Shown piece after piece: positions 1 through 11,626 of a stretch of DNA of 62,000 bases. Each line of letters begins with the position of its first letter. The first letter of the stretch is position 1. A program made the position numbers and the translations under genes. This DNA is from Adiantum capillus-veneris. Lineage: Eukaryota > Streptophyta > Polypodiopsida > Polypodiales > Pteridaceae. The notes beneath the pieces were generated by a model that saw nothing but the letters and a program-made list of their open reading frames with translations, was not told the DNA's origin and did no database searches. The stretch covers positions 76,484,669 to 76,546,668 of the forward strand of contig CM043958.1 of the NCBI GenBank assembly GCA_014529385.2, read 5' to 3'.

Positions 1-96
1 AGTCACGTCTCTCAAATAAGCACGTGAAGACAAGAATTGACACACATGGATCACTATTCTATTAGGCTTTGAAGGTAGTTTTGCATATGCTATGGA

Positions 97-100
<4 letters not shown>

Positions 101-152
<52 letters not shown>
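101..152. repeat. (GA)n microsatellite
   Basis: An uninterrupted GA dinucleotide run of about 52 bases, the first of many GA tracts in the window. Several others sit inside LTRs or near transposon ends. Confidence 0.97.
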
Positions 153-156
<4 letters not shown>

Positions 157-2500
157 AGAAGAAAACTATAGGCATGGTCCATAGGTGGCATGTCCCTCTC
201 TACCTTATTCTTGATGTAGAGGATGGGGCCCTAGTAATGTTGAGTAGAGAAGTTGCCAACTGCTACACATAGCACAACATGGGCCCATGCCGTATAAATA
301 TTCGCTCGGATTTTGGTTCTCTCAAAAAATGTCCGTCGGTGTATGGTAAGACTCGCAGTTTGGAGGGTGTAAGAGAGGTGTGAGAGTGGTTGAGGCACCC
401 CTAGCAAAATTGCAGGGAGGCCCCGAAATCTTTGGAGAATGCCCTCCAGAACTGCTGTGGAGCTCCCATGCCAAGCTTAGAGGGCCCTTCACACACGTCT
501 ATAGGAGCCCTATGGGGGAGCACTCTAAGCTATCTTTGAGATACTTAAAGGCTCTCCTTAAACATAGGTTTTCCATCTCTAATCAAATATCTCCCATCAT
601 CTTCTTGAAAATAGAAACTCTAACCCTTTTCATCTATTACTATGAGTGCCACCCTGTGCAATACTTAATGCCTCTTGCCCCCACCATGGTCAAAACCCGG
701 TTCTAATGATATGGGGAGACCTCTTAGTCCTCTTGCCCAAGAAAAACTCCCCATGCATGTAGGCTCTTCCTCATAGGGTGAGGGGGCCAATAAAAGGACG
801 GGTTCCAAAATAGGGACACGCCTATGCTCAACATAAAACTAGTTTTACTTCAAAACGAGTACAGCTACGATCGATTATCTTGATTGAAAGTTTTTGGGTG
901 TTTGGGAATGGTTTTTGGTTGAAAAGTTCATATCTATGAGACTTTCATTCTTGTGCTTCTGAATTGATTATACAACTTTTGAATATGAGGAGTTCAACCA
1001 ATTGCAACTATCAATCAAATACAATTTCCAGAAGAATTTCTTGAAGGAATGGATGTTAGAATAAATTTGGCTTGCCTACAAAGTATGTAGGGAGAGCTAT
1101 GTTGGATACATGTGCTAGCCTCTCAATGTCATCAACTACTCAATCTACTTTCATATGATAATAAAAATGATGGATCCATTTTATAAATTATTTGTACTAA
1201 AATTTTAGCAAAATTCATATAGGCATCACTATAGTTGTGATAGCTTGCATAAATTTGTTGTATGTGCTATGGGATGTAGATCTTGGAGAAAAGATGATAT
1301 TGGGAACACCATGGATTTAAACATATAATGAAATTTCAAAAGCAACCTCCACCAATACTTCAACAAAGAAACAAAAATCTGACAATCTCCACGCATAAGC
1401 ATACCAAGAAAATTTGGCCACCACCAAAGGCTCATCTTAAAGACAAACCATCGCAAATATAGATACCAAATCAGTATCAACTGTTACCCATGAAATCAGC
1501 CTCACCACAAAAGCTTGATAAAACAAAGTTAATGTGGGATGACCGAGCTATTTGGAAATATCACAGTAAATAAATCAAGCATCACAACCTCGGATTCTTG
1601 ATGTGAATAATCAATCAACATACAAATGGAGGCCAAAGAAACAACCAAAGGTGCTGTCAAAACCACAGCTTTCTATTGAAGACATAGCACAAATGTTGCA
1701 AACTTTGCTCTTTGGAGTACAGTCAACTGTGTAGGACAACCTCACCAATAGAAACCCTTGAGAAATCTGTTCAAAACCCTCCTCTTGCACATCATCTATT
1801 TACACCTTGCATTGGAAATGATGGCATGGTAGAGCTAATCAGGGCTATGTATAGATACTACTTTACATCGCATGCACATGCACATGGACTTATTCAATTC
1901 TATGTTGTCGTGGTAGACTTCCATTGGGGTGGAAGGACTATGGGATACAACCCAAGAAGTTGGAACAGACAAGATTTAAGGATGTGTAAGTTTTTCGTTG
2001 TATTGGTACAAAAAATCATACTTACCATTCCAAATTTTTGTTTTAGCCAAAATTGAGAAAAAATAGAAGCCCAAAAAAGTATTAGAAGTGAGAAAAAAAT
2101 AGAACTATACAAAGTGTACATAAACAAAAGAGTTGGAAAATTTAGCAATAAATGGAGAATAGAATGACCAAAAATCTTGGAGACAAGATGTAAGTCATCT
2201 TGTAAAACCATCAAAATAAAACTTTTGTGTGTTCCGATCAAATTACCTACTTACTAATTTTATCATTTTCCTAATAATAATTAATAATAAAAGACTGGAA
2301 GCTTAGAAAAAGAACCAACTCCAAATGCCAAATTTTAAAGGTATATGCTTTGACAAAAGTCAATGGTGGAAAGAATAAGATAATTTTCAAATTTTGTGTG
2401 ACTGAGCAATGATCAAGCAAGTCTAAATGGAAAGATGATATTAGAATATCAAGTGGCTTGATCCATGAAGATGTAAGCATGTCATGGGAGACAATGGTTA

Positions 2501-2517
2501 CTCATGCTATATTAAAA

Positions 2518-2609
<92 letters not shown>

Positions 2610-2621
2610 ATATAGCATGAG
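2501..2621. repeat. (TA)n microsatellite inside a 14-bp inverted repeat
   Basis: About 83 bases of alternating TA (roughly 2524-2606) are bracketed by perfect 14-bp inverted arms: CTCATGCTATATTA at 2501-2514 and its reverse complement at 2608-2621. A short (GA)n follows directly at 2619-2637. The arrangement can fold into one long hairpin; it may be an expanded TA-rich foldback or miniature element rather than a simple microsatellite. Confidence 0.85.
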
Positions 2622-3455
2622 AGAGAGAGAGAGAGAGTTTATGACCATGGGAGGAGCTTACTACTATGCACACTACTCAAAACCATTGATGAAATCCTCT
2701 TATAGTTAACATTTAGACTCTCTAATGGATCGATCCAAAATGGCTAATACAAGTAACAAAGCCCAAATTGTCAAATAAATATCACATCAAACCATTGGAC
2801 ACACAAGCTTCCACACCATAGGGTTACTCATTTGCATTAGAAATATCACATGAGATCACCCTCAATAGCACGTACATAGTGGTATCTTTAGATTTTGCTA
2901 TGGTAGATCTGCATGGATAGTAATCCATGCAAACCCACCATTTTGTCTTAGATTGATAGCACAACTTCATTAAGTTTCGGACAAGGTGCAAATGAAACCA
3001 TATTCCATTTGGAGCTATAAAACGTTAAAACCAACACTTTTAGCAATTTCAAAGAAAAAACTAGGACTTTAGCCTATGATTAAAAACTTCACACATGCTT
3101 CATCAAATTGGGCATACAAAGGATGGGAAGGTTTCAACACCAAAACCCACCATTTATCACAATGGGGTAAGTCATCTTAGATGGTATGTGGCTCCTACAA
3201 AAGGTTTATGGGACAAACATTGGGCTAACTTTCAAGAAGAGTGCCAAAAGCTTTACTATGGGCTTCAGTGGCTCTACTAAACCATATTAGAAACAAGAAG
3301 TATATGCTTCAAACCTTGAACCAAGAGTCTACATAGCTCTATGGGATCCCAATCATTCTATTTGCTATTGATGGACACAATGTACACGATGCATGTCTGC
3401 GGTGCTAGGAGAGAAAAAGAGGAGAGGAAGATGGGAAAACCACACACTATGGAAG

Positions 3456-3456
<1 letters not shown>

Positions 3457-3487
<31 letters not shown>
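3457..3487. repeat. (TG)n microsatellite
   Basis: A run of about 15 TG units. It lies in sequence that is probably part of the 3' LTR of the decayed Copia element to its right. Confidence 0.95.
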
Positions 3488-3488
<1 letters not shown>

Positions 3489-3620
3489 CTTTTATTGTAT
3501 AAAAGGATAATAGTAATGTGAGTTCTTGGGGGGTTCACCTTTTAGACATGTAAGTTACCACGTGAGCTCAAATGAATCGGATTCTCAATTGTCAAAATTT
3601 TAATAAGATTATATTAACAG

Positions 3621-3767
3621 AAGGGGTTTTTTTTAATGATTTTAGAGAATAATTCATAAGTTTTGAAGAAGAAGAGGTCATTTTATTACCTTAAGCATGT
3701 AAGTAAAGGGTTTTTTAACTACCCTTTGAATGCACGTTATATGAATAGTTTCTTAAAGGTGCACCCT
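3621..3767. repeat. Small TIR-like repeat, copy 1
   Basis: This stretch resembles 7215-7410. Both contain AAAGG and AGGTCA segments, a run similar to AACTACCCTTTGAATGCACG, a GCACATTATAT-like motif and a GTGCACCCC-type right end. The second copy interrupts the RT coding region of the decayed Copia, which shows that it is a mobile insertion. The edges of this copy are approximate. Confidence 0.5.
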
Positions 3768-3788
3768 CCCCTCCCCCCCCTCCCCCCC
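3764..3788 (-). other. Candidate G-quadruplex (G runs on minus strand)
   Basis: On the plus strand there are four C runs (3, 4, 8 and 7 bases) separated by single T residues. The minus strand therefore has four G runs with one-base loops, the arrangement most favourable for a stable intramolecular quadruplex. It lies inside the remnant Copia LTR. Confidence 0.8.
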
Positions 3789-3829
3789 GAGTGTGAGTTA
3801 GAGTGAGTGCTACAACCTTTATGCCAACA

Positions 3830-4390
3830 ATATCCCACTTAAAAGCCAATGTGGCTGTAAGTGGCTATGACTTAAGCTAGTATGTACAATTGTGAAGCAC
3901 GATAGATTCACTCTTGTACAATTGTTCACCCTACACCCAATTAACTCATTGCAATGTGTAATTTATCTATAGCCAATAGTCTCTTTATAAGGGCATCCAT
4001 TGGGTTATCATTTGTGTGGACCTTGATAAGCTCCAACCACTTATCTGTCAACACATCACAAATGAGCCTAGTGGATGGAGTGAAACACAGGATCCCTTGC
4101 CAAAGCAATGGCACTCCGACTATCACAATGCAAAAGTGGAACCTACTAAATACCTAAATGTCCCACTAAATGTGACAACCATATAGCTTCCTTGTAGGCA
4201 TCTGACAATGCAATGTACTCAGCCTCTATAGTGGAAGAGGGAACAATCTTGCAAATATGAATATGAAGCCATATGTAGACCTCCTACTATCAAACCTTAA
4301 TCTTTCTTCATAAGGTTGTCTTCACATCCATTTGGACAAGCTTCATGTCCTCAATGTTACTAGTCCAAGCACTATACCCAGTGTAGTCAC
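3830..4390 (-). pseudogene. Decayed Copia pol: RT fragment and RNase H (3' part of split element)
   Basis: Translating the minus strand gives an RT piece (LVQMDVKTT, the Copia block before the first RT aspartate region) directly left of 4390, then after a large internal deletion an RNase H piece: RRSTYGFIF, then STIEAEYIALSDAYKEAIW and LLHCDSRSAIALARDP. The order matches the C-terminal end of Copia pol. Several stops and frame changes interrupt it. The RT piece continues, across the inserted gag-only element, from coding sequence at 7009-7150, so the two halves once formed one element. Not functional. Confidence 0.8.
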
Positions 4391-4732
4391 TAATGGGAAT
4401 GGGAACGTGCTAGCTAGGGTGGATGAAAGAGAAACATGGTGCAAACAAGTGAGTGTGTGTGGCTCAAGCAAATTAGGTTCCAAGATTAATTATCACTCAA
4501 GCAAATTAGGTTCCAAGATTAATTAACTTGGACTCATAAACACGATCTTGAGTTGTTGCTAAGACATCACAAGCTCACCATAAACAAGAGAGATGTAATG
4601 GAATTGGTTTATTCATTCATGAAATGAGCTGTAAGTAGCTCTACAACCTTGCACCACTGCATGTGGAATAATTCCACCTTTCCTCTCCTTGACTCATACT
4701 CTAGGAAACTAGGACAAAGCTCACACTTTACA
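4391..4732 (-). repeat. 3' LTR of gag-only Copia element
   Basis: Matches 6677-7003 over its whole length. It contains a local tandem duplication at about 4461-4527 (two copies of CAAATTAGGTTCCAAGATTA-type sequence) not present in the partner LTR, which explains its extra 15 bases or so. The TG at its plus-strand left end has mutated to TA. Confidence 0.88.
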
Positions 4733-4743
4733 ATCCTCCCCTT
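4733..4743 (-). promoter_or_regulatory. Polypurine tract of gag-only Copia
   Basis: On the minus strand AAGGGGAGGAT immediately precedes the TGTAAAGTG start of the 3' LTR, the expected plus-strand primer position. Confidence 0.8.
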
Positions 4744-5015
4744 GAGGTTTGGACTAGGAAGAAACTAAAGAAACTAACATTGCTGGCACACTCCAATCCA
4801 AGAGAAAAAGGCCATCCCAATCCAAGAGACAAACTATCTCTAATCCAAGAGACACTCATCACCTCCCTCGATAATATGTATAAAACTGGAACCAAGCTAG
4901 TCCAAGCTATCTCCAAAAAAATACAATTGAAGGGAAAATGCCCAAACAAAAGCTAGAGAATGTTGTCGTAGACTAGAAGGCTATTGCAGCCTTCTTCTTC
5001 ATCTTCATCTTTGTA

Positions 5016-5790
5016 TTATTCTGCCAAAAAGACTTTGGGCCTTAGATTTCTATTGGTGCTTTCTCTGTCCCTTTTGAAACACTTAGAAGGAAGGTGACCC
5101 TTCTTCCCACAGATACTGCAAGTCTCCGATGCTAGAGAGTCCTTTGCTATGTGCCCTTCTTTGCCACACTTGAAACACGTTTTGTTACTAGAGCTAAGTG
5201 CAAAATCTCCTCCCCCTAAAGTAGCATTCCTTCCTTGCTTCTTCTCCTTGGACATTAAAGAGTTGATGATGTCTTGAAAATTTGGTGTTGGATCCTTCTC
5301 CTCAATGATGGTCATGATCTGGTCAAAGCTAGGTGGTAAGGCTGCTAGAAGAACTACAATTTTTTTCTCCTCTAGTACAACACTTTTTACATAAGCTAGT
5401 TGTGTGGTCATGCTTTTGAGGCGATTGACCAAGCTTGCAATATCTTTGTTATGTTCCATTTGTAATTTGTATAGATCTTTCTTTAAGCCCAATTTGCTCT
5501 TCTTTTTCCTAGATCCAAAGTTTTTTCTAGTGCTTCCCATGTAGCTGATGAGGTATCACAATCATCAATAAAGTGTACATAACTGTCATGTAGTGCAGTG
5601 ATTATTATTCCTAATGCCTTCTTGTTCTTGTCTTAATTCTGTGCACTCATAGCTCGTGTCTGTACTTGTGCACGAGTAGTGGATGTTGGATCAATGAGTG
5701 TTGGCTTGACTATTCCCCACAATTTCTTTTTCATTAAGTAGCCTTTCAACTTTGTTTACTAAGCATGAAAACCCTCCCTGCTAAATTTTC
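5016..5790 (-). pseudogene. Copia gag, frame-disrupted (UBN2-type, two zinc knuckles)
   Basis: The intact part (5016-5540) is a Copia gag C-terminal half: KKDLYKLQMEHNKDIASLVN-type helices, LLAALPPSFDQI, then two zinc knuckles. The first (CFKCGKEGHIAKDS) has lost its last cysteine to serine; the second (CSICGKKGHLPSKC) is complete. Further upstream the same protein continues in another frame (LGIIITALHDSYVHFIDD, typical gag; KKKLWGIVKPTLIDP before it), with an in-frame TAA near 5633 and a frame change near 5500. Gag coats the RNA and forms the particle; this copy cannot make a full protein. Confidence 0.85.
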
Positions 5791-6661
5791 CAAGGCCCTT
5801 CTCGTCCATGTCGCTAATAGGGGGGTCTTAGCTTAGGAGACTCTCCTAGCCAGTGTCTACCTCTTGTACACGGGCATAAGTATTCCAAAATTGAATTTTA
5901 TTTATTGTGCTTGGATGGATTTAGTTTATTGCAAGTTAAGAAAGAGAGAGAGATAGATTTTTTTTCCTTGTCGAAGTGAAGCACATCTTTACCGAAGTGA
6001 AGCCCCTCTTCACAACTTTTTATCTCTACTTGTTTTTTCCTTGAACGCTTGATGTGGAGATTTGGGAAGCCTTGATTTTCTTTGTTTTAAGCTTTGAGAC
6101 TTTGATGGTACTGAGTGGAGCATGCCCTTAGATGGCTTGGATATTAGAAGATTGAGGGTAAGGCCAATGGCTGTAGGAAGGGGGGCTCAATAGGCTCCAA
6201 GCAGGTGAGGTCAGGGCGGGCAACCGGGAAGCTCAGGCAGTCAAGAAGGTCCTTGGGCAGGCGGAAACAAGTAGTTGGGTAGCGGGTGTGAAGGATGTCA
6301 TGGGATGGCCCCCAGTAGTGGACAATCTTTGATAGCAGATGAGCACCAGTGTGCATGCAAAACAAATCCGTTGGCCGTTTTTCAAAATCACCTGGCAAGT
6401 TGCGGTCGTTCAGACCCGACGGGGAACTTCAAAATGCCTTTTGAGACAGCCCTCGTGTCCCCCCACATTGCCCTAGTGGCAACTCAAGACCACAACACAC
6501 CATGCCCACACTATTTTTAGTGTGACAAGCTAGGCCAAGGGACCCAATGGGATCCACATGAGGGAAACTCCAAAACAAACTTATTTGTCCTTGGCTTTGC
6601 ACAGCTTCACCCATAAAAACACACAATTGCTTGGCAATAAACCTAGCTAGCATACCAATTT

Positions 6662-6674
6662 GGCTCTGATACCA
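6662..6674 (-). promoter_or_regulatory. Primer-binding site (initiator Met-tRNA)
   Basis: Minus-strand TGGTATCAGAGCC is complementary to the 3' end of plant initiator tRNA-Met and lies two bases from the inner edge of the right (5') LTR. Confidence 0.92.
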
Positions 6675-6676
6675 CT

Positions 6677-7003
6677 TGATGTGAATGGGATCATGCTAGC
6701 TAGGGTTGCTGCAAGAGAAACATGGTGCACACAAGTGAGTGAGTGTGACTAGATTATCACTCAAGAGAATTAGGTTCCAAGATGAATTAACTTGGACTCA
6801 TAAACACGATCTTGAGTTGTTGCTAAGCCATCACAAGCTCACCATAAACAAGAGAGATGTAATGCAACATGGAATTGGTTTATTCATTCATGCAATGAGC
6901 TTTAAGTAGCTCTCCAGCCTTGCACCACTGAATGTGGGGTAATTCCACCTTTCCTCTCCTTGACTCATACTGTAGGACACTAAGACAAAGCTCACACTTT
7001 ACA
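6677..7003 (-). repeat. 5' LTR of gag-only Copia element
   Basis: Begins TGATGTGAATGGG and ends TTTACA on the plus strand (TG...CA). It is colinear with 4391-4732 with scattered differences and the missing local duplication, so the insertion is not very recent. Confidence 0.88.
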
Positions 7004-7214
7004 ATCACCTTAAGCAAGGGCGAGATCATTTCATCTAAGTCAAATCCCTTCTACTGCTAGAACCCCTTAGCAACCAATTTAACCTTCTACTTAAGCTTCG
7101 AATCATGAGGTGTAAAATTATTCTTGTAAAACCATTTGCAAGGTAAGGCCTACTTGACTTATAACTTGGAGGGTTCACTAGTAATCACGTCAATGTACCG
7201 CTTGAGTTCAGCAG

Positions 7215-7410
7215 GAGGGGTTTTAGAATGCAAAAATATTAAACAATTTAACAGAGACGCATTTAAATAAGGGGTTTTTATATTCAATTTTGGAAAAATT
7301 TCCTAAAATAAGGGGTCACTTTATTCATTCAAACATGTTAAAAAAAGGTTATTTTTTAATTACTCCACAAACGCACATTATATAGGGGTGTACTGAATAG
7401 TGCACCCCTC
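7215..7410. mobile_element. Small TIR-like repeat, copy 2
   Basis: About 196 bp starting GAGGGGT and ending ACCCCTC (7-bp inverted ends), AT-rich inside and non-coding. It separates two colinear blocks of Copia RT coding sequence (left of 7215 and right of 7410), so it inserted there. It resembles 3621-3767. Too short to encode anything, so MITE-like. Confidence 0.55.
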
Positions 7411-7420
7411 AAGACTTCTA

Positions 7421-7650
7421 GCAACTCAACTAAGTCCCATGTCTCATTATTGAAAATCAAGTTTTTCTACTCTAATTGCATGGTCCACTTCCACTTGACC
7501 TTATCATCCATTTGCACCAGTAAACCCGTTTGCAGGGTAAGGCCTATTTTCCTTCTAGCAACTTAACTAAGTCCCATGTCTAATCATTGACAATCAAGTT
7601 ATACTACTCTAATTGCATGGACTACTCCAACTTGACCTTGTCATCTATCT
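7421..7650. repeat. Tandem duplication of a Copia RT segment
   Basis: CTTCTAGCAACTCAACTAAG at about 7420 and CTTCTAGCAACTTAACTAAG at about 7555 begin two roughly 100-bp copies (both continue through a GTCCCATGTCT block, CTCTAATTGCATGG and TTGACCTT) about 135 bp apart. Both encode the same NDTWDLVKL-type Copia RT block. Confidence 0.8.
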
Positions 7651-9250
7651 GCATTGCTTCCTTGTAATGGCTCACTATAGTCTATGAGCATGACATAGCC
7701 CAACCCTGGCTGAAACCACTCAAGTGAATGCCAAGATCTACTAGATTGTCTCAACAATTGACTACTACTCTCTTCCCTATCAATTGGAGCATTGCTGTGT
7801 ATCACTAGTCTTTGAGTTTTCATTGAATTTGAGGCAACATCCTCAAATGTGACCTTTTTATACTCAACCTCTTTGTTTGCCTTTTTGTGCATCTTTGACT
7901 CGTTGAAGATAATGTGTAAACTACAAATGAATTTATGAGATTACAAGTGCTAGAGATATCAATTTCTCCATATGCAGCATAACCAAGAATAATACATATG
8001 TGACTTTGGGTCTAGCTTTTTCCTAACCTTTGGCACATGTGCATATGCCTCACATCCAAAGACACATAAATGATCATAGTGTGACTTCTTTCCAGACCAC
8101 AAGTTCTTTGGAATCATGATGTACTAGGTGATCAATTAAATGATATGAATATTGTCATTACCGTATCTATCCACCAAAAAAAAAACCTTGAGCCAAAAGC
8201 ATATTTGTGACTTTCTCTTGAATTGTTCAATTCATCTCCATTGTCATTAGATATGTATGGGGCATTAAGCTGCCTCTTAATACCTCTCTTGCTACAAAAT
8301 TTCTCAAACTCCCTGGAGACGTTCTCCACCATTATCAATCCTCAAGATTTTGAGCTTCTTACCAGATTGATTTTGTACAAATGATAAGAACTTCTAAAAA
8401 GTAGAGAAGATCTGATACTTATGACACTAACCATAAACCCACATATTTGCAATGGAATTGCCTATGAAGGCCACAAAATAGCTAGCTCCCCCTAGAGACT
8501 TGGCCGGCATAGGATTGTAAACATGGCTATGAACAAGTCCTAGTGGCTACAAATGCTTTTTATTCAATGGTGATGAAGTGTTCCTAGTCTATTTTCTAGA
8601 GATGCAATGGCCACACATTGAAAAGTCAAAAAACCTTAGCCCAGGTAAGTAACCATAACACTTGAGGAAGGTAGGATCTAAAGCACATCTACAATCTTAA
8701 GAGGCTCTACCATGTTGAGCTCCTCAATCTTAGCTTTGCCCTTGCCATCATTGTTTGATTTCTTGTTTTGAAAATTTTTCTTGTCTCTTTGCCATGCACG
8801 ACAATTGACAATAGTCATTCTTTAACTGCCCTTTTTTATTGCAATGATAACACTCAATATTGCCCAAAAAATCTCTCGATTTGTAATGAGATTTCCTGCA
8901 ATGCTTGCTTTAGCATGATTGTGAGTGTGATCCCTTATTCTTTTGCAACTTTCAACATACACATCACCCTGCTTGGCAAGCTCCATAAATTCTCGACGAA
9001 TTTCTTCACTAAGCAGACTAGCAATTATGTCATCATAGACCAACTTTCTCTTGGGTGCATATTTGCTTATGGCTGTGTAGAATACATACAACGAGGAAGG
9101 TAGAGAGCACAAAAAGAAGATAGACCACGCCTCGTTGTAAAAATTGAGTCCCTGCGATGCAAGCTGACCAAAAAGTATTTTGAACGCATTTAAGTATTCA
9201 AAAACTGTGTCACCTTCTTTCATGCAAAGCTCAAACAGTTTTTCATCAAT

Positions 9251-11626
9251 TAAAATGTGTTACTTGCACTCTATAGAGAAATTTTGGGAGAATTTCCTCT
9301 GTATTAGGAGCAAATTTCTAACTCAAAGTGGAGCTCAAAGTTCCAAGAAACACATAAACTAGATTTTTAGGAAAAATCTGATAGTCTTCTCTATATATAG
9401 GGAGCAAAACTCAACCCAAAATTCACATAGAATAGACCATAAACTGACAAGAAGGTAGATTGTGCATAAACAAAGTAAAAACCTGACCAAATAAACCATC
9501 ATCACGATATCAAACACACATATCACTCTCTATAAATAACCTATGGTAAGTCCTTGTTATATAGGGATTCTCGAAGGTATCTCAATATTGAAGAATGCCC
9601 TAGCTCAAAGAAAACCTCACCGATGACCCTCCAAAAGGTTTAGTAGACACAGCTATAGTCAATTCTCTAAAGATAATATCTTCTAGACCGATTCTCAGAA
9701 AATGGACAGGTAGTTATCAAGGAACCGGCTCCAGGATGGCTTACAAAAATTAGTGTTTGTAACTGAATATACATCAACGAGTACTCATACAAACTACATT
9801 GTATGCACTCAAATAGGGCCAAATGTGATGCATGTAGTAAACAACAATCCCCATGGGGGTTTCACTCTCAAAAGAGCATACGCGACACAAAATAGTTCCT
9901 TCTATGCATGACCACACATACTCCCACTAGAGATGTGTAGATTAAAACAAAAAAATTCTTGGTGTACCTATGTCCTATATCCAACTATACCTACTCAAGA
10001 AACGATCTGTTTTAGCCAATATGGATATGCATACAAACAAAGAGACTCAATCTTTGAGCCACATAAGGCATACATAAGCCCAAGCAAAAAACATATATGG
10101 TTGTACATATCTCTGATACTCAAAGAAAACCCACACCCTCACTAAAGTGGATGAACCTGTGTGTGTAAGCACCTGCAAGAACTTGTCACCTGCCCTGCAT
10201 CTATATTTGTATGTCGATGTAGATCCAAATCTAAAGAAGAACTCACCAAATTTGATGCTAAAACTTTGACCTTGAATAGATACTCCTTTGAGTCAAGTGA
10301 TGGGACTCGAAAAATTACTTATCAAAAAATACTGTCAACGAGCTAACTCTAGCTCAACGTGTCAACCCACACACTTGTAGGAATCTCTAAGGAGAAGTTT
10401 AAACACCAACCTACCAAGAAGTTTCCACACTAACATGGTATGATCAAGGTAAGAGAATTTTGTGTAGGTTGCATGCTAGTCCCAAAGGTAAACCTCTATC
10501 CTCATTGTCAAGATAAATAAAGTCTTCCTTGTTGAGACCATGAGTTTTATCTATCCAATGTGTTAGATATTTCTCATCATCCTAGACACATAGGTTCACT
10601 AGGAATCCCACTATGCATGTATACTAATCTTGAAATCAGGGAAATATCCTCTACTAGGTAGGGATCACTCGTGGTCAATAGAGGTTTTAATCATTCTAAC
10701 TCCTCAATTTTTAATTCATATGCTAGTTTAACTACACGATCCCATTCAGAGAAAAGTACAGGGTAGCACATGTGAAACACTTGAGAAAAATAAAGAGGAT
10801 ACCTCTCATCAAAAGTAAAAGTGGATGAAGTAGGTGATATTGGCAAATGTGCCATATTTGTGAGCACAAACGTATCATCAATATGTCGTAGAAGACATTT
10901 AAAATTTTCTTCATCGTGTGTGATACGATGTGAAACTTATGTTGTTACCCTCATGGTTATATTTCTCTTGCTATTTTATTAGTTTTTATTTGGGTGTTCA
11001 TTGAGTATATGTATACACATTCCCTAAAGTCCAAAAGTTATGAGATTAGGGAAGGAAGGTTAATAGAGGAAGCAAGCGGATGATATGAGTAAGTACTCCC
11101 CCCTTCCTTGGGCACATCATACATTTTGGAATGATGTCATCACTCTTTGAAACTATTTGGTCAAATCTATCAATAGGTTGTGGCTTTGGAGAATATTTTT
11201 GTATGACCCTAGGTGCAACATGGAGATGTAAGGGTGGTAAGGTACTCTCCTAGGAATGAAATGAAGGATGGTATTTTATGGTGAATTTACAATGTCTGAT
11301 GTATGTTGTTTTATTTTTTCAAGAGAATGTACATTTAAGGATTTAATATTTACGTAATTATCAAAAATTTTGTGTGATCACAAGGTCTTATTGACATATT
11401 TACATAATCACAATAAATATGATCACAAAGAAGCCGATTGAGAGAAACTTAGAAACCCACAAAAATCCTGTCGAGCGATGCAATTTTCCTTGTGGGCCCG
11501 CCGAGCATCAGAGCATCAGAGTTTTCCCTACGAGCCCGTCGCAAAACCTCAGATGCCCAGCGAGTCCTGCAACATAATATATATAGGGCCCCAATCGCGC
11601 CCGCTAGGTGTTATTCCTTGAGCCAC

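Larger units (their letters stand above)
1..3360. other. Unassigned AT-rich spacer
   Basis: No gene could be supported here on either strand. Open frames are short (the longest about 114 codons), have no recognisable domain and overlap on opposite strands. The stretch contains a (GA)n tract near its left end, a long (TA)n tract inside an inverted repeat, and moderately A/T-rich unique-looking DNA. A TATAAATA string lies near 294 with a pyrimidine-poor region downstream, but no convincing coding region follows it. Confidence 0.6.
3400..3829 (-). mobile_element. Remnant 3' LTR of decayed Copia element
   Basis: Read on the minus strand, a purine-rich AAGTGGGATAT tract (just right of 3829) is followed immediately by TGTTGGCATAAAGG, the usual arrangement of a polypurine tract next to the TG start of a Copia 3' LTR. 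Copia RNase H coding sequence lies just upstream (3.9-4.3 kb). The inner edge at 3829 is seen; the outer edge is not, so the left coordinate is a guess. The matching 5' LTR was not found to the right of 9250. A C-rich run and a small repeat also found at 7215-7410 lie inside it. Confidence 0.55.
4391..7003 (-). mobile_element. Complete gag-only Copia-type LTR element
   Basis: Two related LTRs (4391-4732 and 6677-7003) bound a 1.9-kb interior. The primer-binding site lies two bases inside the right LTR; read on minus it is TGGTATCAGAGCC, matching the 3' end of initiator-Met tRNA. A polypurine tract AAGGGGAGGAT abuts the left LTR. The flanks carry an imperfect 5-bp target duplication, GTCAC at 4386-4390 and ATCAC at 7004-7008. 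The interior encodes only a broken gag; there is no protease, integrase or RT. At 2.6 kb it is far shorter than autonomous Copia (about 5 kb), so it must have been mobilised in trans. It is inserted in the RT region of an older Copia. Confidence 0.88.
7009..9250 (-). pseudogene. Decayed Copia gag-pol (5' part of split element)
   Basis: From right to left on minus: gag (about 9223-8900, QLASQGLNFYNEAW, SLLSEEIRREF), a zinc knuckle at about 8835 whose histidine is glutamine (CYHCNKKGQ) with an extra residue before the last cysteine, the integrase core (LVHSHVYNPMPAKSLGGASY with the first catalytic Asp changed to His, then LKILRIDNGGE, then FEKFCSKRGIKRQLNAPY), a linker (7641-7892, SWHSLEWFQPGLGYVMLIDY) and the RT start (NDTWDLVKLLEGK, then FTPHDSKLK, VKLVAKGF and FDLDEMISPLLK just right of 7003). 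Many stops and shifts. A segment of RT is duplicated in tandem at about 7420-7650. Confidence 0.82.

Noticed and set aside
380-706. A 108-codon frame downstream of a TATAAATA string
   Set aside because: No domain, no homologue in the window and odd composition; too little to call a gene.
9900-9960. ACTCCCACTAGAG as a Copia polypurine tract
   Set aside because: No LTR start or pol end could be recognised beside it.
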